The notes under the pieces: model-generated
The model's input: the letters and a program-made list of their open reading frames with translations, nothing else
Told to the model about the DNA's origin: nothing
Databases searched by the model: none
Part shown: in pieces, positions 1 to 5,530 of the stretch
Numbering within the stretch: the first letter of the stretch is position 1
How the letters are laid out: each line of letters opens with the position of its first letter
Made by a program: the position numbers and the translations under genes
Source of the DNA: Rhodospirillaceae bacterium UBA6608
Lineage (GTDB): Bacteria > Pseudomonadota > Alphaproteobacteria > Rhodospirillales_A > Casp-alpha2
Direction of reading: 5' to 3'
Assembly: GCA_002433335.1 (NCBI GenBank)
Contig: DJHY01000135.1
Coordinates: 1 to 5,530, forward strand
DNA: 5,530 bases

Positions 1-448
1 GATGCTGGCCCACAAGGCCGAGGACGAAGGCGTGGTCTGCGCCGAGATCATGGCCGGCCAAACCGGGCATATCGATTACGGCGCCATTCCGGGCATCGTC
101 TATACCCATCCCGAAATCGCCTCCGTCGGCAAGACCGAGGAGCAGTTGAAAGCCGACGGCGTGGCCTACAAGTCGGGCAAGTTCCCGTTCACGGCCAACT
201 CGCGCGCCCGCTGCAACGCGGATGCGGACGGCTTCGTGAAAATCCTGGCCGACGCCGCGACCGACAAGGTCCTGGGCTGTCACATCGTCGGCCCGCAGGC
301 CGGCGACCTGATCCAGGAAGTCGTCAACGTGATGGAATTCGGCGGCTCGTCCGAAGACATCGCCCGCATCTGTCACGGCCATCCGGGCCTACCGGAAGCA
401 GTCAAGGAAGCCGCTCTGGGCGTCCACGGCCGGGCGATCCACATCTAA
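1..448 (+). CDS. lpdA: Dihydrolipoyl dehydrogenase (E3), C-terminal part, 5' end outside window
   Basis: This is the last 148 residues of an FAD-dependent dihydrolipoamide dehydrogenase. The enzyme reoxidises the lipoyl group of E2 with NAD+ in the pyruvate, 2-oxoglutarate or branched-chain dehydrogenase complexes, or in the glycine cleavage system. The visible part opens with MLAHKAEDEG, the conserved segment that ends the FAD-binding fold, so the first Met is internal and roughly 320 residues lie upstream. The dimerisation domain follows, with YTHPEIASVG at visible residues 34-43. Near the C-terminus, visible residues 124-132 read CHGHPGLPE. His127 and Glu132 match the catalytic His-Glu pair, with the same five-residue spacing as E. 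coli Lpd His444/Glu449. The usual HPTLSE reads HPGLPE here, which is slightly atypical. The TAA stop is at 446-448. Which complex it serves cannot be read from this window. Another flavoprotein disulfide reductase is possible but less likely. Confidence 0.94.
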   Translation, partial: MLAHKAEDEGVVCAEIMAGQTGHIDYGAIPGIVYTHPEIASVGKTEEQLKADGVAYKSGKFPFTANSRARCNADADGFVKILADAATDKVLGCHIVGPQAGDLIQEVVNVMEFGGSSEDIARICHGHPGLPEAVKEAALGVHGRAIHI

Positions 449-480
449 GCATTCCGTTTCTCGCCCCCGGGGGGCTGACC

Positions 481-496
481 ACGCGCGCTTGCGCGT
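481..496. terminator. Weak candidate bidirectional terminator hairpin between lpdA and lysR
   Basis: ACGCGC-GCTT-GCGCGT forms a perfect 6-bp GC-only stem with a 4-base loop. It lies in the 51-base gap between the convergent stops of lpdA (448) and the LysR gene (500). A C5G6 run (464-474) lies just before it. No T tract follows on either strand, so it is not a canonical intrinsic terminator. Placement between convergent ends is the main argument for it. Confidence 0.3.
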
Positions 497-499
497 CCG

Positions 500-1387
500 T
501 CATCCCCCGGCGGTGCGGAATTCTCCCAACATCCAGGATTTGAACGCCAGCACGGCGGGGTCGGCGGTGCCTTCCGCCGTGGCCATGACGTATTCGTTGC
601 CCGAGGGGACGAAGCCGAACGGGGCGACGATGTTGCCGCGCGCCAGTTCGCCCCGGATCAATTGCTCCGGCACCACGCCGACGCCCAGGCCGCCGCGCAC
701 CCCTTCCAGCAGAAAATAATAGTGGTCGAACCATGTGACCGAGCCGCCCTGCGGCAGGTCCGCACCGGCATCCGCCGCCCAGTCCTTCCAGGCGCTGGAC
801 CGGGTCCGGGTATGGACCAAGGGCGCGTTTTCCAAATCGGCAATGGATCGGATCGACAGGCTCGCCGCCAGGTCGCGGGACAGCACCGGCCCCATGGTTT
901 CCGCCTCCAGCAAGGTGACCTCGACCCCCTTGGGCCAAGGCGGGCGGCCGACACGGATGGCCACGTCATAGGGCACCGCCGGGGCATCGAGCGGGCCTAC
1001 TTCCTCGACCAACTTCAACTGCACGCCCGGCCAGGCGGCCTTGAACAGGTAAATCCGGGGGATCAGCCATTGCAGCAAAAAGGTGCCCAGGCAGGACACG
1101 GTGATTTCCCGCCCATCGCCGCCCGGTCGGACGGATTCGACGGCTCGGGCAATCTCGCGCAGGCCCTCGCCCAGCCCCTTGGCCAACCGCTCCCCGGCCG
1201 CGGTCGGTGCGACGCCGCGCCCCCGGCGGGCCAAAAGGGCGATGCCCAAGTCATCCTCCAACCGCCGGATCTGGTGGCTGACGGCGCTATGGGTCACCGA
1301 CAATTCCTCGGCAGCAGCGGTCAATCCGCCGGTCCGGACCACGGCTTCGAACACCCGCAAGGCATTGAGAGGTGGCAGGTTTTTCAT
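500..1387 (-). CDS. LysR-family transcriptional regulator, GcvA type (295 aa)
   Basis: This is a DNA-binding transcription regulator of typical LysR length. Residues 1-63 form the winged helix-turn-helix: MKNLPPLNALRVFEAVVRTG resembles the start of E. coli GcvA, and residues 22-43 (LTAAAEELSVTHSAVSHQIRRL) give the helix-turn-helix with its recognition helix. A linker helix runs from about 64 to 87. Residues 93-292 form the two-lobed effector-binding domain, with ITVSCLGTFLLQWLIPR at 95-111, the stretch that opens the domain in GcvA-like members. The start at 1387 is supported by the family N-terminus, although no good Shine-Dalgarno is visible upstream. The gene diverges from the EamA transporter at 1518, and a T-N11-A operator touches its start codon, so autoregulation and control of the transporter are likely. 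The effector is unknown. No glycine-cleavage genes are nearby, so the name gcvA is not warranted. Confidence 0.94.
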   Translation of the reverse strand: MKNLPPLNALRVFEAVVRTGGLTAAAEELSVTHSAVSHQIRRLEDDLGIALLARRGRGVAPTAAGERLAKGLGEGLREIARAVESVRPGGDGREITVSCLGTFLLQWLIPRIYLFKAAWPGVQLKLVEEVGPLDAPAVPYDVAIRVGRPPWPKGVEVTLLEAETMGPVLSRDLAASLSIRSIADLENAPLVHTRTRSSAWKDWAADAGADLPQGGSVTWFDHYYFLLEGVRGGLGVGVVPEQLIRGELARGNIVAPFGFVPSGNEYVMATAEGTADPAVLAFKSWMLGEFRTAGG

Positions 1388-1413
1388 AATTCGTTACTTT
1401 TTCTCACGAATTA
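1387..1413. promoter_or_regulatory. LysR-type operator, T-N11-A dyad
   Basis: TAATTCGT (1387-1394) and ACGAATTA (1406-1413) are perfect 8-bp inverted repeats separated by exactly 11 bases. This gives the LysR-family T-N11-A box with extended arms. It lies in the divergent intergenic region, and its left arm begins at the first base of the regulator's start codon. A further CGAATT half-site copy occurs at 1416-1421. Binding by the adjacent regulator is inferred. Confidence 0.7.
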
Positions 1414-1490
1414 ATCGAATTCTTATCATTAAATCATTTTAAAACAATAAGTTAGTTTCACACGGTCACGCAAACATGATTTTTATGCGC

Positions 1491-1502
1491 CAAGCGCGCT
1501 TG
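1491..1502. repeat. 12-bp perfect palindrome just upstream of the eamA ribosome binding site
   Basis: CAAGCGCGCTTG is self-complementary and ends two bases before the GGAG at 1504-1507. It could act as a protein site. As a hairpin its loop would consume the central bases, leaving only about four pairs, so structural sequestration is weak. It may also be a chance GC-rich palindrome. Confidence 0.35.
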
Positions 1503-1503
1503 C

Positions 1504-1507
1504 GGAG
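1504..1507 (+). promoter_or_regulatory. Ribosome binding site of eamA
   Basis: GGAG lies 10 bases before the ATG at 1518. The spacing is slightly long, but the start is fixed independently: an in-frame TGA at 1512-1514 precedes it, leaving 1518 as the first possible start codon. Confidence 0.55.
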
Positions 1508-1517
1508 CGAGTGAAAT

Positions 1518-2357
1518 ATGGAAACCTGGGTTCTGGCCCCCGTTCTTTTGGCCGCCGTGCTGCACGCCGGCTGGAACCTGCTGGTTAAGATGCGCGGCGA
1601 CAAACTGGTAATGATGGGCGTGATCGACGCCGGTCATGGCCTGTTGTCCCTGCCGCTGCTCCTGTTCTTTCCGTTTCCCCATGCGGCGGCTTGGCCGTTC
1701 ATCTTCGCTTCGGCACTGTTGCATGTCGGCTACAAGCTGTTTCTGGTCCGCGCCTATCACCATGCCGACATGGGGGTGGTATACCCCATCGCCCGCGGCA
1801 TGGCCCCGGCCCTGGTCGCGCTCGGGGCCTTCGTATTCGCCGGGGAGAATCTCAGCTCCGCCCAATTGGCGGCGATCATCGCCATTGCCGTCGCCATTTC
1901 AGGCCTGACCTTCGCCAACGGCTGGCGCAACATTCCCCTGATCGGGCTGTCCTGCGCCGTCGGCACAGCGATCTTCATCGCGTCCTACACCGTGGTCGAC
2001 GGCATGGGCGCACGGCAGGCCGGCAGCGCCCACGCCTACGCTCTGTGGATGTTCGTCTGCGACGCGGTCGTGTTCACCCTGGTCGTGCTGGCCCGGCGCG
2101 GCAAGCGGCTGTTCCTGACCACGGCCCTGGAATACTGGCGGCCGGGCATGTCGGGTGCCGCCATGTCCATGGGGGCCTATTGGATCGTGATCTGGGCGAT
2201 GAGCATCACGCCCATGGCCCCGGTCTCGGCGGTGCGTGAAACCAGCGTGCTGTTCGGCGCGCTGCTGGCGGGCTTCGTGCTGAAGGAAGGCCGCATTGCC
2301 TTGCGCTTGTTGGCGGCAATCGTCATCGCGGGCGGGGTCGTCAGCCTGCAGTTCTAG
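1518..2357 (+). CDS. EamA/DMT-superfamily transporter (279 aa)
   Basis: This is an inner-membrane transporter of the drug/metabolite transporter superfamily, whose members usually export or take up small metabolites such as amino acids. It is highly hydrophobic, with about ten membrane segments near residues 5-22, 31-51, 60-78, 86-108, 113-131, 139-157, 172-192, 211-229, 235-256 and 260-278, arranged as two repeats of five. Each repeat has an EamA-like half-signature: VYPIARGMAPALV (88-100) ending in a Gly-Glu at 109-110, and AVRETSVLFGALLAGFVLKE (238-257) ending in Lys-Glu. The N-terminus LHAGWNLLVK (15-24) is also typical of DMT proteins. Length matches the family. It diverges from a LysR regulator that probably controls it. 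Its stop (TAG, 2355-2357) lies 9 bases from the convergent xerC stop, with no visible terminator. Substrate is unknown. It may belong to the phosphonate-associated DUF6 subgroup, but no phosphonate genes are present to support that. Confidence 0.9.
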   Translation: METWVLAPVLLAAVLHAGWNLLVKMRGDKLVMMGVIDAGHGLLSLPLLLFFPFPHAAAWPFIFASALLHVGYKLFLVRAYHHADMGVVYPIARGMAPALVALGAFVFAGENLSSAQLAAIIAIAVAISGLTFANGWRNIPLIGLSCAVGTAIFIASYTVVDGMGARQAGSAHAYALWMFVCDAVVFTLVVLARRGKRLFLTTALEYWRPGMSGAAMSMGAYWIVIWAMSITPMAPVSAVRETSVLFGALLAGFVLKEGRIALRLLAAIVIAGGVVSLQF

Positions 2358-2366
2358 GCTGCTTTC

Positions 2367-3329
2367 CTACCCCTTGCCGCGCGCCCGGGGATGGGCGTTT
2401 TCATAAACGGCGGCCAACCGCCCCAGGTCGACATCCGTATATCGCTGCGTGGTCGACAGCGAGGCATGGCCCAATAATTCCTGAATGGTCCGCAGGTCCC
2501 CGCCCCCTGCCAGCAAATGCGTGGCGTAGGAATGGCGCAGCGCATGGGGCGTCGCCGTATCGGGCAGGCCCAAAAGCTTGCGCAGATCGCGAACCCGCGC
2601 CTGCGCCACCCCGGCGGACAGCCGCCCACCCCGCGCCCCCAGGAACAACGGCGTCTCGCCGTCGCCCGCAAAGGGACAGGCGGCGAGGTAAGCCGCGACG
2701 GCTTTTTCGACCTGGGGCAGGATCGGAACCAACCGGTCCTTATTTCCCTTGCCGCGCACGATCATGGCATCGGCGCGGTTACCGAACTGTCCCGGCGCGC
2801 GGTCGCGGTTGATGCCCAGGGCCTCACCAATACGCAGGCCGCAGCCGTACAGCAGCATCAACAGCGCCTTGTCCCGCAGGCCGATCCAGCGATCGTCGGC
2901 CATATCCTCGGCGGCCAGGATCAAGTCGAAGGCGTCCTCGACCGACAGAGCCTTGGGCACCGATTTCGGCACGCGCGGCGTGCGCAGCGCCCCGATCGCC
3001 GAATTTCGGGCGATTCCCTGCTTTTCCAGAAACCGGAAAAACCCGCGCAGACAGGATAAAGCGCGGGCGATCGATGTCCGCGACAGCCCCCGACGGTCCA
3101 GGTCCGCCAACCAGGCACGAAAATCCAACGGTTTCAGGTTTTCGATATCGGCCAGCCCGGGCGGTCCGCCCAGATGGCCTGCCAGGAAATTCAGGAAGGC
3201 CGACAGGTCGTGCCGATAGCCCGCCAGGGTATGGTCGGAAAATCGCCGCTCGTGAGCCAACCAGTCCATCCACCGCCCCACGGCGGCGTTCAATCGTGGA
3301 TCGCCGGTCAGCTCGAGGGCGAAGCTCAC
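2367..3329 (-). CDS. xerC: Tyrosine recombinase XerC (320 aa)
   Basis: This is a site-specific recombinase that, with XerD, cuts and rejoins DNA at dif sites to resolve chromosome dimers before cell division. Residues about 14-105 form the SAM-like core-binding domain, including ERRFSDHTLAGYRHDLSAFL (27-46). Residues about 125-305 form the catalytic domain, and all six catalytic residues are present: Arg166 (YGCGLRIGEAL), Lys194 (RGKGNKDRLVP), His262 and Arg265 (HALRHSYATHLL), His288 (LGHAS) and nucleophile Tyr297 (STTQRYT). The start is GTG at 3329. AGGAG (3342-3338) lies 8 bases upstream, and the GTG overlaps the TGA stop of the DUF484 gene as GTGA. The pairing with DUF484 is a conserved proteobacterial arrangement and favours a housekeeping Xer protein over a phage or integron integrase. 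XerC rather than XerD is assigned mainly from that context. No dif-like site was recognised in the window. Confidence 0.92.
   Translation of the reverse strand: MSFALELTGDPRLNAAVGRWMDWLAHERRFSDHTLAGYRHDLSAFLNFLAGHLGGPPGLADIENLKPLDFRAWLADLDRRGLSRTSIARALSCLRGFFRFLEKQGIARNSAIGALRTPRVPKSVPKALSVEDAFDLILAAEDMADDRWIGLRDKALLMLLYGCGLRIGEALGINRDRAPGQFGNRADAMIVRGKGNKDRLVPILPQVEKAVAAYLAACPFAGDGETPLFLGARGGRLSAGVAQARVRDLRKLLGLPDTATPHALRHSYATHLLAGGGDLRTIQELLGHASLSTTQRYTDVDLGRLAAVYENAHPRARGKG
3326..3329 (-). other. GTGA stop/start overlap between DUF484 gene and xerC
   Basis: Read on the minus strand, GTGA contains the GTG start of xerC (3329-3327) and the TGA stop of the DUF484 gene (3328-3326). With the AGGAG located inside the upstream gene, this is a typical arrangement for translational coupling. 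Confidence 0.85.
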
Positions 3330-4075
3330 ACCGGCGGCTCCTGCATGCGGTCGATGCAGTTTTCCAGCACGCGGGCGATGAACACGACCAGTTCCGTGCC
3401 CTGGCCCGGCTGAAAGAACGAATCGCTGCGCGATCCCAGGGCCATCAGGCCGACCGGGGTCGACCGGCTGGGCCGGAGGCGCGCCACGGCGGCCGATTGG
3501 ACCAGCCCGGCGGCGGCGCCGAACACGCTGCCGTCGTCGGCGATATCCCGATACAGCTTGGCCGAGCCGCCCGCCCCCAACAGGGCATCGACCAAACCCG
3601 GCTTCAATTCACCGATTTCCGGCGAAACCAGCCAGGACAGGGGATTGCCCGAGGGCTCGAAACCGACGCAAACCACGTCGACGTCCAGCAGGCGGGGCAG
3701 GTCGTCGGCGATGACCTCGATCAGCGAATCGAAATCCCGCGCTGACAACAGGGCCAACACCGCCGCATGGGTGCGCTGCTGGACCGACATGTTGGAACGG
3801 CTGGTTTCGATCACGTCGCGAACGCATTCGCGCAGTTCCTCGACCGCTTCCTTCTGCTGATTCAACAGGGCCTGTTGGAAATCCACCACCTGGGCGCCGT
3901 CGCGCACCGGTTCTTGCGCGAATCGACCGGGCATGTTCATGAAGGACAGCACCTCAAGGTGCTCCCGGAAGAAATCGGGATTGGCCACCAGAAATTCAGC
4001 CACATCGTCTTCCGAAACGCGGAAATCCGCCGTTTCCATGTTATCCGACATAGCCTCGTCGTTCCCCTGGGACAT
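3326..4075 (-). CDS. DUF484 family protein (249 aa)
   Basis: This is a protein of the DUF484 family, which has no settled function and is commonly encoded next to xerC. The N-terminal segment VAEFLVANPDFFREHLEVL (about 25-43) is the family hallmark. VVDFQQALLNQQ (63-74) leads into a probable coiled coil at about 72-100, rich in Glu, Gln and Arg. Residues about 112-243 look like a GAF-type sensory fold, ending in FFQPGQGTELVVFIARVLEN (220-239). It has no signal peptide or membrane segment, so it is probably cytoplasmic. The reading frame can be extended to an ATG at 4096, but the near-perfect Shine-Dalgarno GAAAGGAGG (4090-4082) lies inside that extension, 6 bases before the ATG at 4075, so 4075 is chosen. 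It is the first gene of an operon with xerC, which suggests a role linked to recombination or its regulation. That role is inferred from context only. Confidence 0.9.
   Translation of the reverse strand: MSQGNDEAMSDNMETADFRVSEDDVAEFLVANPDFFREHLEVLSFMNMPGRFAQEPVRDGAQVVDFQQALLNQQKEAVEELRECVRDVIETSRSNMSVQQRTHAAVLALLSARDFDSLIEVIADDLPRLLDVDVVCVGFEPSGNPLSWLVSPEIGELKPGLVDALLGAGGSAKLYRDIADDGSVFGAAAGLVQSAAVARLRPSRSTPVGLMALGSRSDSFFQPGQGTELVVFIARVLENCIDRMQEPPV
3338..3342 (-). promoter_or_regulatory. Ribosome binding site of xerC
   Basis: AGGAG on the minus strand lies 8 bases before the GTG start at 3329. It supports this GTG over a downstream ATG such as codon 21. Confidence 0.75.
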
Positions 4076-4081
4076 CCGTCC

Positions 4082-4090
4082 CCTCCTTTC
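4082..4090 (-). promoter_or_regulatory. Strong Shine-Dalgarno deciding the DUF484 start
   Basis: The minus strand reads GAAAGGAGG, with 6 bases between its end and the ATG at 4075. It lies downstream of the alternative ATG at 4096 and therefore argues against that start. Confidence 0.8.
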
Positions 4091-4099
4091 GTCCATACG

Positions 4100-4114
4100 C
4101 GCGATGAAATCGCG
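4100..4114. repeat. Small inverted repeat in the DUF484-xerC leader
   Basis: CGCGAT-GAA-ATCGCG is a perfect 6-bp stem with a 3-base loop. It lies between the predicted -10 element (4134-4129) and the Shine-Dalgarno (4090-4082). It would therefore form a hairpin in the 5' leader of the DUF484-xerC transcript, or could be a small protein site. Function is not known. Confidence 0.4.
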
Positions 4115-4128
4115 GCCCCTTGTCGCCT

Positions 4129-4134
4129 ATTATA
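4129..4134 (-). promoter_or_regulatory. Predicted -10 element for the DUF484-xerC operon
   Basis: The minus strand reads TATAAT, a perfect sigma-70 -10 hexamer, in an otherwise GC-rich gap. No -35 match was found at 16-18 bases, and there is no extended TG. Transcription would begin near 4122 and give a leader of about 47 bases before the ATG at 4075. The same bases give 5/6 matches on the plus strand (TATTAT at 4128, TATAGT at 4131), so they could also serve priA. Confidence 0.45.
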
Positions 4135-4197
4135 GTCCCAAGCACGCTCGCCCCATAGGACGCCCCGACCGAAGGGCCACAGGAACCGCACCCACCG

Positions 4198-5530
4198 ATG
4201 ACCACGCCCGCCCGCCCGAACGGATCGCCTTCCGATGACGGACCGCCCCCGACTTTCGGTGCCGGGGCCCACGTTGCCGTTCGCCTGCCGCTGCCGCTGA
4301 CCGATGCCTACGACTATCGGGTCCCGGCGGGCCTGACCCTGGCGGCGGGCGATTTCGTGCGCGTACCGCTGGGCCCCCGCAAGATGACCGGCGTGGTCTG
4401 GGGAAAGGGGGCCGGGGATGTGCCCGAAAACCGGATGAAGGAAGTCACGGCGCGCCTCGACGTGCCGCCGATGACACCCGAGGCCATGGCCTTCGTCGAT
4501 TGGGTCGCCGACTACACCCTGAACCCGCCGGGCGCGGTCTTGCGCATGGCGCTGAGCGTGCCCGAGGCGCTGGAACCGGCCAAGGCGCTGACCGCATATC
4601 GTGCCGCCGATCCCCTGCCCGACATCAAGATGACCACCGCCCGCGAACGGGTTTTGGCCGCCGCTGGCGAGGGCCCGCCCCGGCAAGCCGCGGACCTGGC
4701 CCGCGCCGCCGGCGTCACACCCGGGGTGATCAACGGCCTGGCCAAGCTGGGTGCTTTGACAGCTTGCGACCTGCCGGTCTTCGCCCCGCCCGAAACGCCG
4801 GACCTGTCGCGCCCCGGCCCGGTTCTGTCGGGCGACCAAGCCGCCGCCGCCGATGCCCTGTCCGCCGCCGTGTCCGACGGTTTTTCGGTGCAGGTTCTGG
4901 AAGGCGTGCCCGGATCGGGCAAGACCGAGGTTTATCTTCAGGCCGTGGCCGATACCATCCGCCAGGGGCGGCAGGTTTTGGTCCTGCTGCCGGAAATCGC
5001 CCTGTCGGCGCAGTGGCTGGAACGGTTCCGCGCCCGATTCGGCACCGAACCGGCGCTCTGGCATTCGGAGGTGACCCAGGCCCAGCGGCGCGAGACCTGG
5101 CGCCACATGGCCGAGGGCCGGGTGGACGTGGTGGTCGGGGCCCGTTCGGCCCTGTTCCTGCCCTTTCCCGACCTGGGCCTGATCATCGTCGATGAAGAAC
5201 ACGACAGCTCGTTCAAACAGGAAGAGGGCGTGGTCTACAACGCCCGCGACATGGCCGTCGTTCGGGCCCACCTGGGCGCGTTCCCGATCGTTCTGGTCTC
5301 GGCGACGCCGTCCCTGGAAACCCAGGCCAACGTCGACCGGGGGCGTTACGCCCATCTGCACCTGCCGGGGCGGCACGGCGGGGCGGAACTGCCCGACGTC
5401 GATCTGGTCGACATGACCAAGGCCCCGCCGCAGCGGGGACAATGGCTGTCGCCGCCGCTGCGACAGGCGATTACAGAAACCCTGGAGCGGGGCGAACAGG
5501 CGCTGTTGTTCCTGAACCGCCGGGGCTATG
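4198..5530 (+). CDS. priA: Primosomal helicase PriA, N-terminal 444 codons, 3' end outside window
   Basis: PriA is the superfamily 2 3'-to-5' helicase that recognises stalled forks and D-loops and reloads the replicative helicase. The frame is open to the window end. After about 22 non-conserved residues, [20 protein letters not shown] (24-43) starts the 3'-DNA-binding domain. A winged-helix region lies at roughly 115-200. Helicase lobe 1 carries Walker [12 protein letters not shown] (236-246), [10 protein letters not shown] (263-272), GARSALF (314-320), Walker B DEEH (332-335) followed by DSSFKQ, and SATPSLE (368-374). The beginning of motif IV, FLNRRGY (438-444), is the last thing visible. 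The paired zinc-binding cysteines and lobe 2 lie beyond the window. ATG 4198 is the first start after an in-frame TAG at 4156-4158; the next in-frame ATG (codon 63) would lose the conserved N-terminus. The Shine-Dalgarno is weak (AGGAA at 4181-4185, 12 bases away). The gene diverges from the DUF484-xerC operon. Confidence 0.95.
   Translation, partial: MTTPARPNGSPSDDGPPPTFGAGAHVAVRLPLPLTDAYDYRVPAGLTLAAGDFVRVPLGPRKMTGVVWGKGAGDVPENRMKEVTARLDVPPMTPEAMAFVDWVADYTLNPPGAVLRMALSVPEALEPAKALTAYRAADPLPDIKMTTARERVLAAAGEGPPRQAADLARAAGVTPGVINGLAKLGALTACDLPVFAPPETPDLSRPGPVLSGDQAAAADALSAAVSDGFSVQVLEGVPGSGKTEVYLQAVADTIRQGRQVLVLLPEIALSAQWLERFRARFGTEPALWHSEVTQAQRRETWRHMAEGRVDVVVGARSALFLPFPDLGLIIVDEEHDSSFKQEEGVVYNARDMAVVRAHLGAFPIVLVSATPSLETQANVDRGRYAHLHLPGRHGGAELPDVDLVDMTKAPPQRGQWLSPPLRQAITETLERGEQALLFLNRRGY

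Larger units (their letters stand above)
1388..1517. promoter_or_regulatory. Divergent AT-rich promoter region of lysR and eamA
   Basis: This 130-base gap is markedly AT-rich from about 1386 to 1460, in contrast to the GC-rich genes around it. Hexamer matches are weak, so no promoter is assigned firmly. For eamA (+), candidates are TTCTCA (1401-1406) with TATCAT (1424-1429), 17-base spacer, or TTATCA (1423-1428) with AATAAG (1446-1451), 17-base spacer. The second would place the operator centre near -58, the usual LysR activation position. For the regulator (-), TTTAAT at 1433-1428 is a -10-like hexamer without a convincing -35. Confidence 0.5.

Noticed and set aside
464..475. C5G6 run after lpdA as a hairpin
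   Set aside because: It is a palindrome without loop bases, so it cannot fold into a stable stem, and it has no T tract.
402..938. A 178-codon minus-strand frame overlapping the LysR gene
   Set aside because: It is an out-of-frame shadow of the LysR coding sequence, with Arg/Gly-rich low-complexity composition and no recognisable domain.
662..1414. A 250-codon plus-strand frame opposite the LysR gene
   Set aside because: It is the antisense of a clear LysR protein with no family resemblance. It is explained by GC bias.
483..1504. An 11-bp direct repeat GCGCGCTTGCG at 483-493 and 1494-1504, bracketing the LysR gene
   Set aside because: Several GC-rich 11-bp matches are expected by chance in 5.5 kb at this composition. 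There are no transposase genes or longer flanking similarity, so it is not evidence of a mobile element.
2367..3329. Tyrosine recombinase as a phage or genomic-island integrase
   Set aside because: It is coupled to DUF484 and adjacent to priA, has the compact XerC length, and no tRNA gene, attachment repeats or excisionase-like gene is nearby.
4076..4096. DUF484 start at the upstream ATG (4096)
   Set aside because: The strong Shine-Dalgarno lies downstream of that ATG and is ideally spaced for the ATG at 4075. The extra seven residues (MDERRGR) are simply the translation of the ribosome binding site.
3937..5442. A 501-codon open frame on the minus strand, opposite priA and overlapping the DUF484 5' end
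   Set aside because: It is antisense to a strongly recognisable PriA, its N-terminal 430 or so residues are low-complexity Gly/Arg/Gln/His sequence, and its C-terminal part is just a frame-shifted reading of the DUF484 gene. High-GC codon bias produces such antisense openings.

Overview
This is a GC-rich window of ordinary bacterial chromosome. It most resembles an alphaproteobacterium, plausibly of the Rhodospirillales. The basis is the high-GC coding bias, the style of the E3 and GcvA-type LysR proteins, and the neighbourhood of an lpdA 3' end, xerC, a DUF484 gene and priA. The lineage is inferred from protein character and gene order, not from a database search.

Layout. (1) Positions 1-448 (+) hold the C-terminal third of dihydrolipoyl dehydrogenase (lpdA), the E3 subunit of 2-oxoacid dehydrogenase complexes. 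(2) Positions 500-1387 (-) encode a GcvA-type LysR transcription regulator, and positions 1518-2357 (+) encode a ten-helix EamA/DMT-family transporter. These two genes diverge from a 130-base AT-rich region. That region carries a perfect 8-bp dyad with an 11-base spacer, TAATTCGT-N11-ACGAATTA, which is a textbook LysR T-N11-A box directly abutting the regulator's start codon. (3) Positions 4075-2367 (-) hold a two-gene operon, a DUF484 protein followed by the tyrosine recombinase XerC. The genes overlap by GTGA. (4) Positions 4198-5530 (+) hold the N-terminal 444 codons of the replication-restart helicase PriA, cut off by the window end just after helicase motif IV.

How the parts relate. XerC (chromosome dimer resolution) and PriA (restart of collapsed forks) are core genome-maintenance functions encoded divergently from a 122-base region. 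The regulator/exporter pair sits between the convergent ends of lpdA and xerC and looks like a self-contained accessory module: a local regulator probably controls its own expression and that of the transporter from the shared operator. No RNA genes, CRISPR arrays, insertion sequences or phage genes were seen. I found no evidence of a wholly new system. The most informative non-coding signals are the LysR operator, the eamA leader (short upstream reading frame and 12-bp palindrome), and the promoter/leader of the DUF484-xerC operon.
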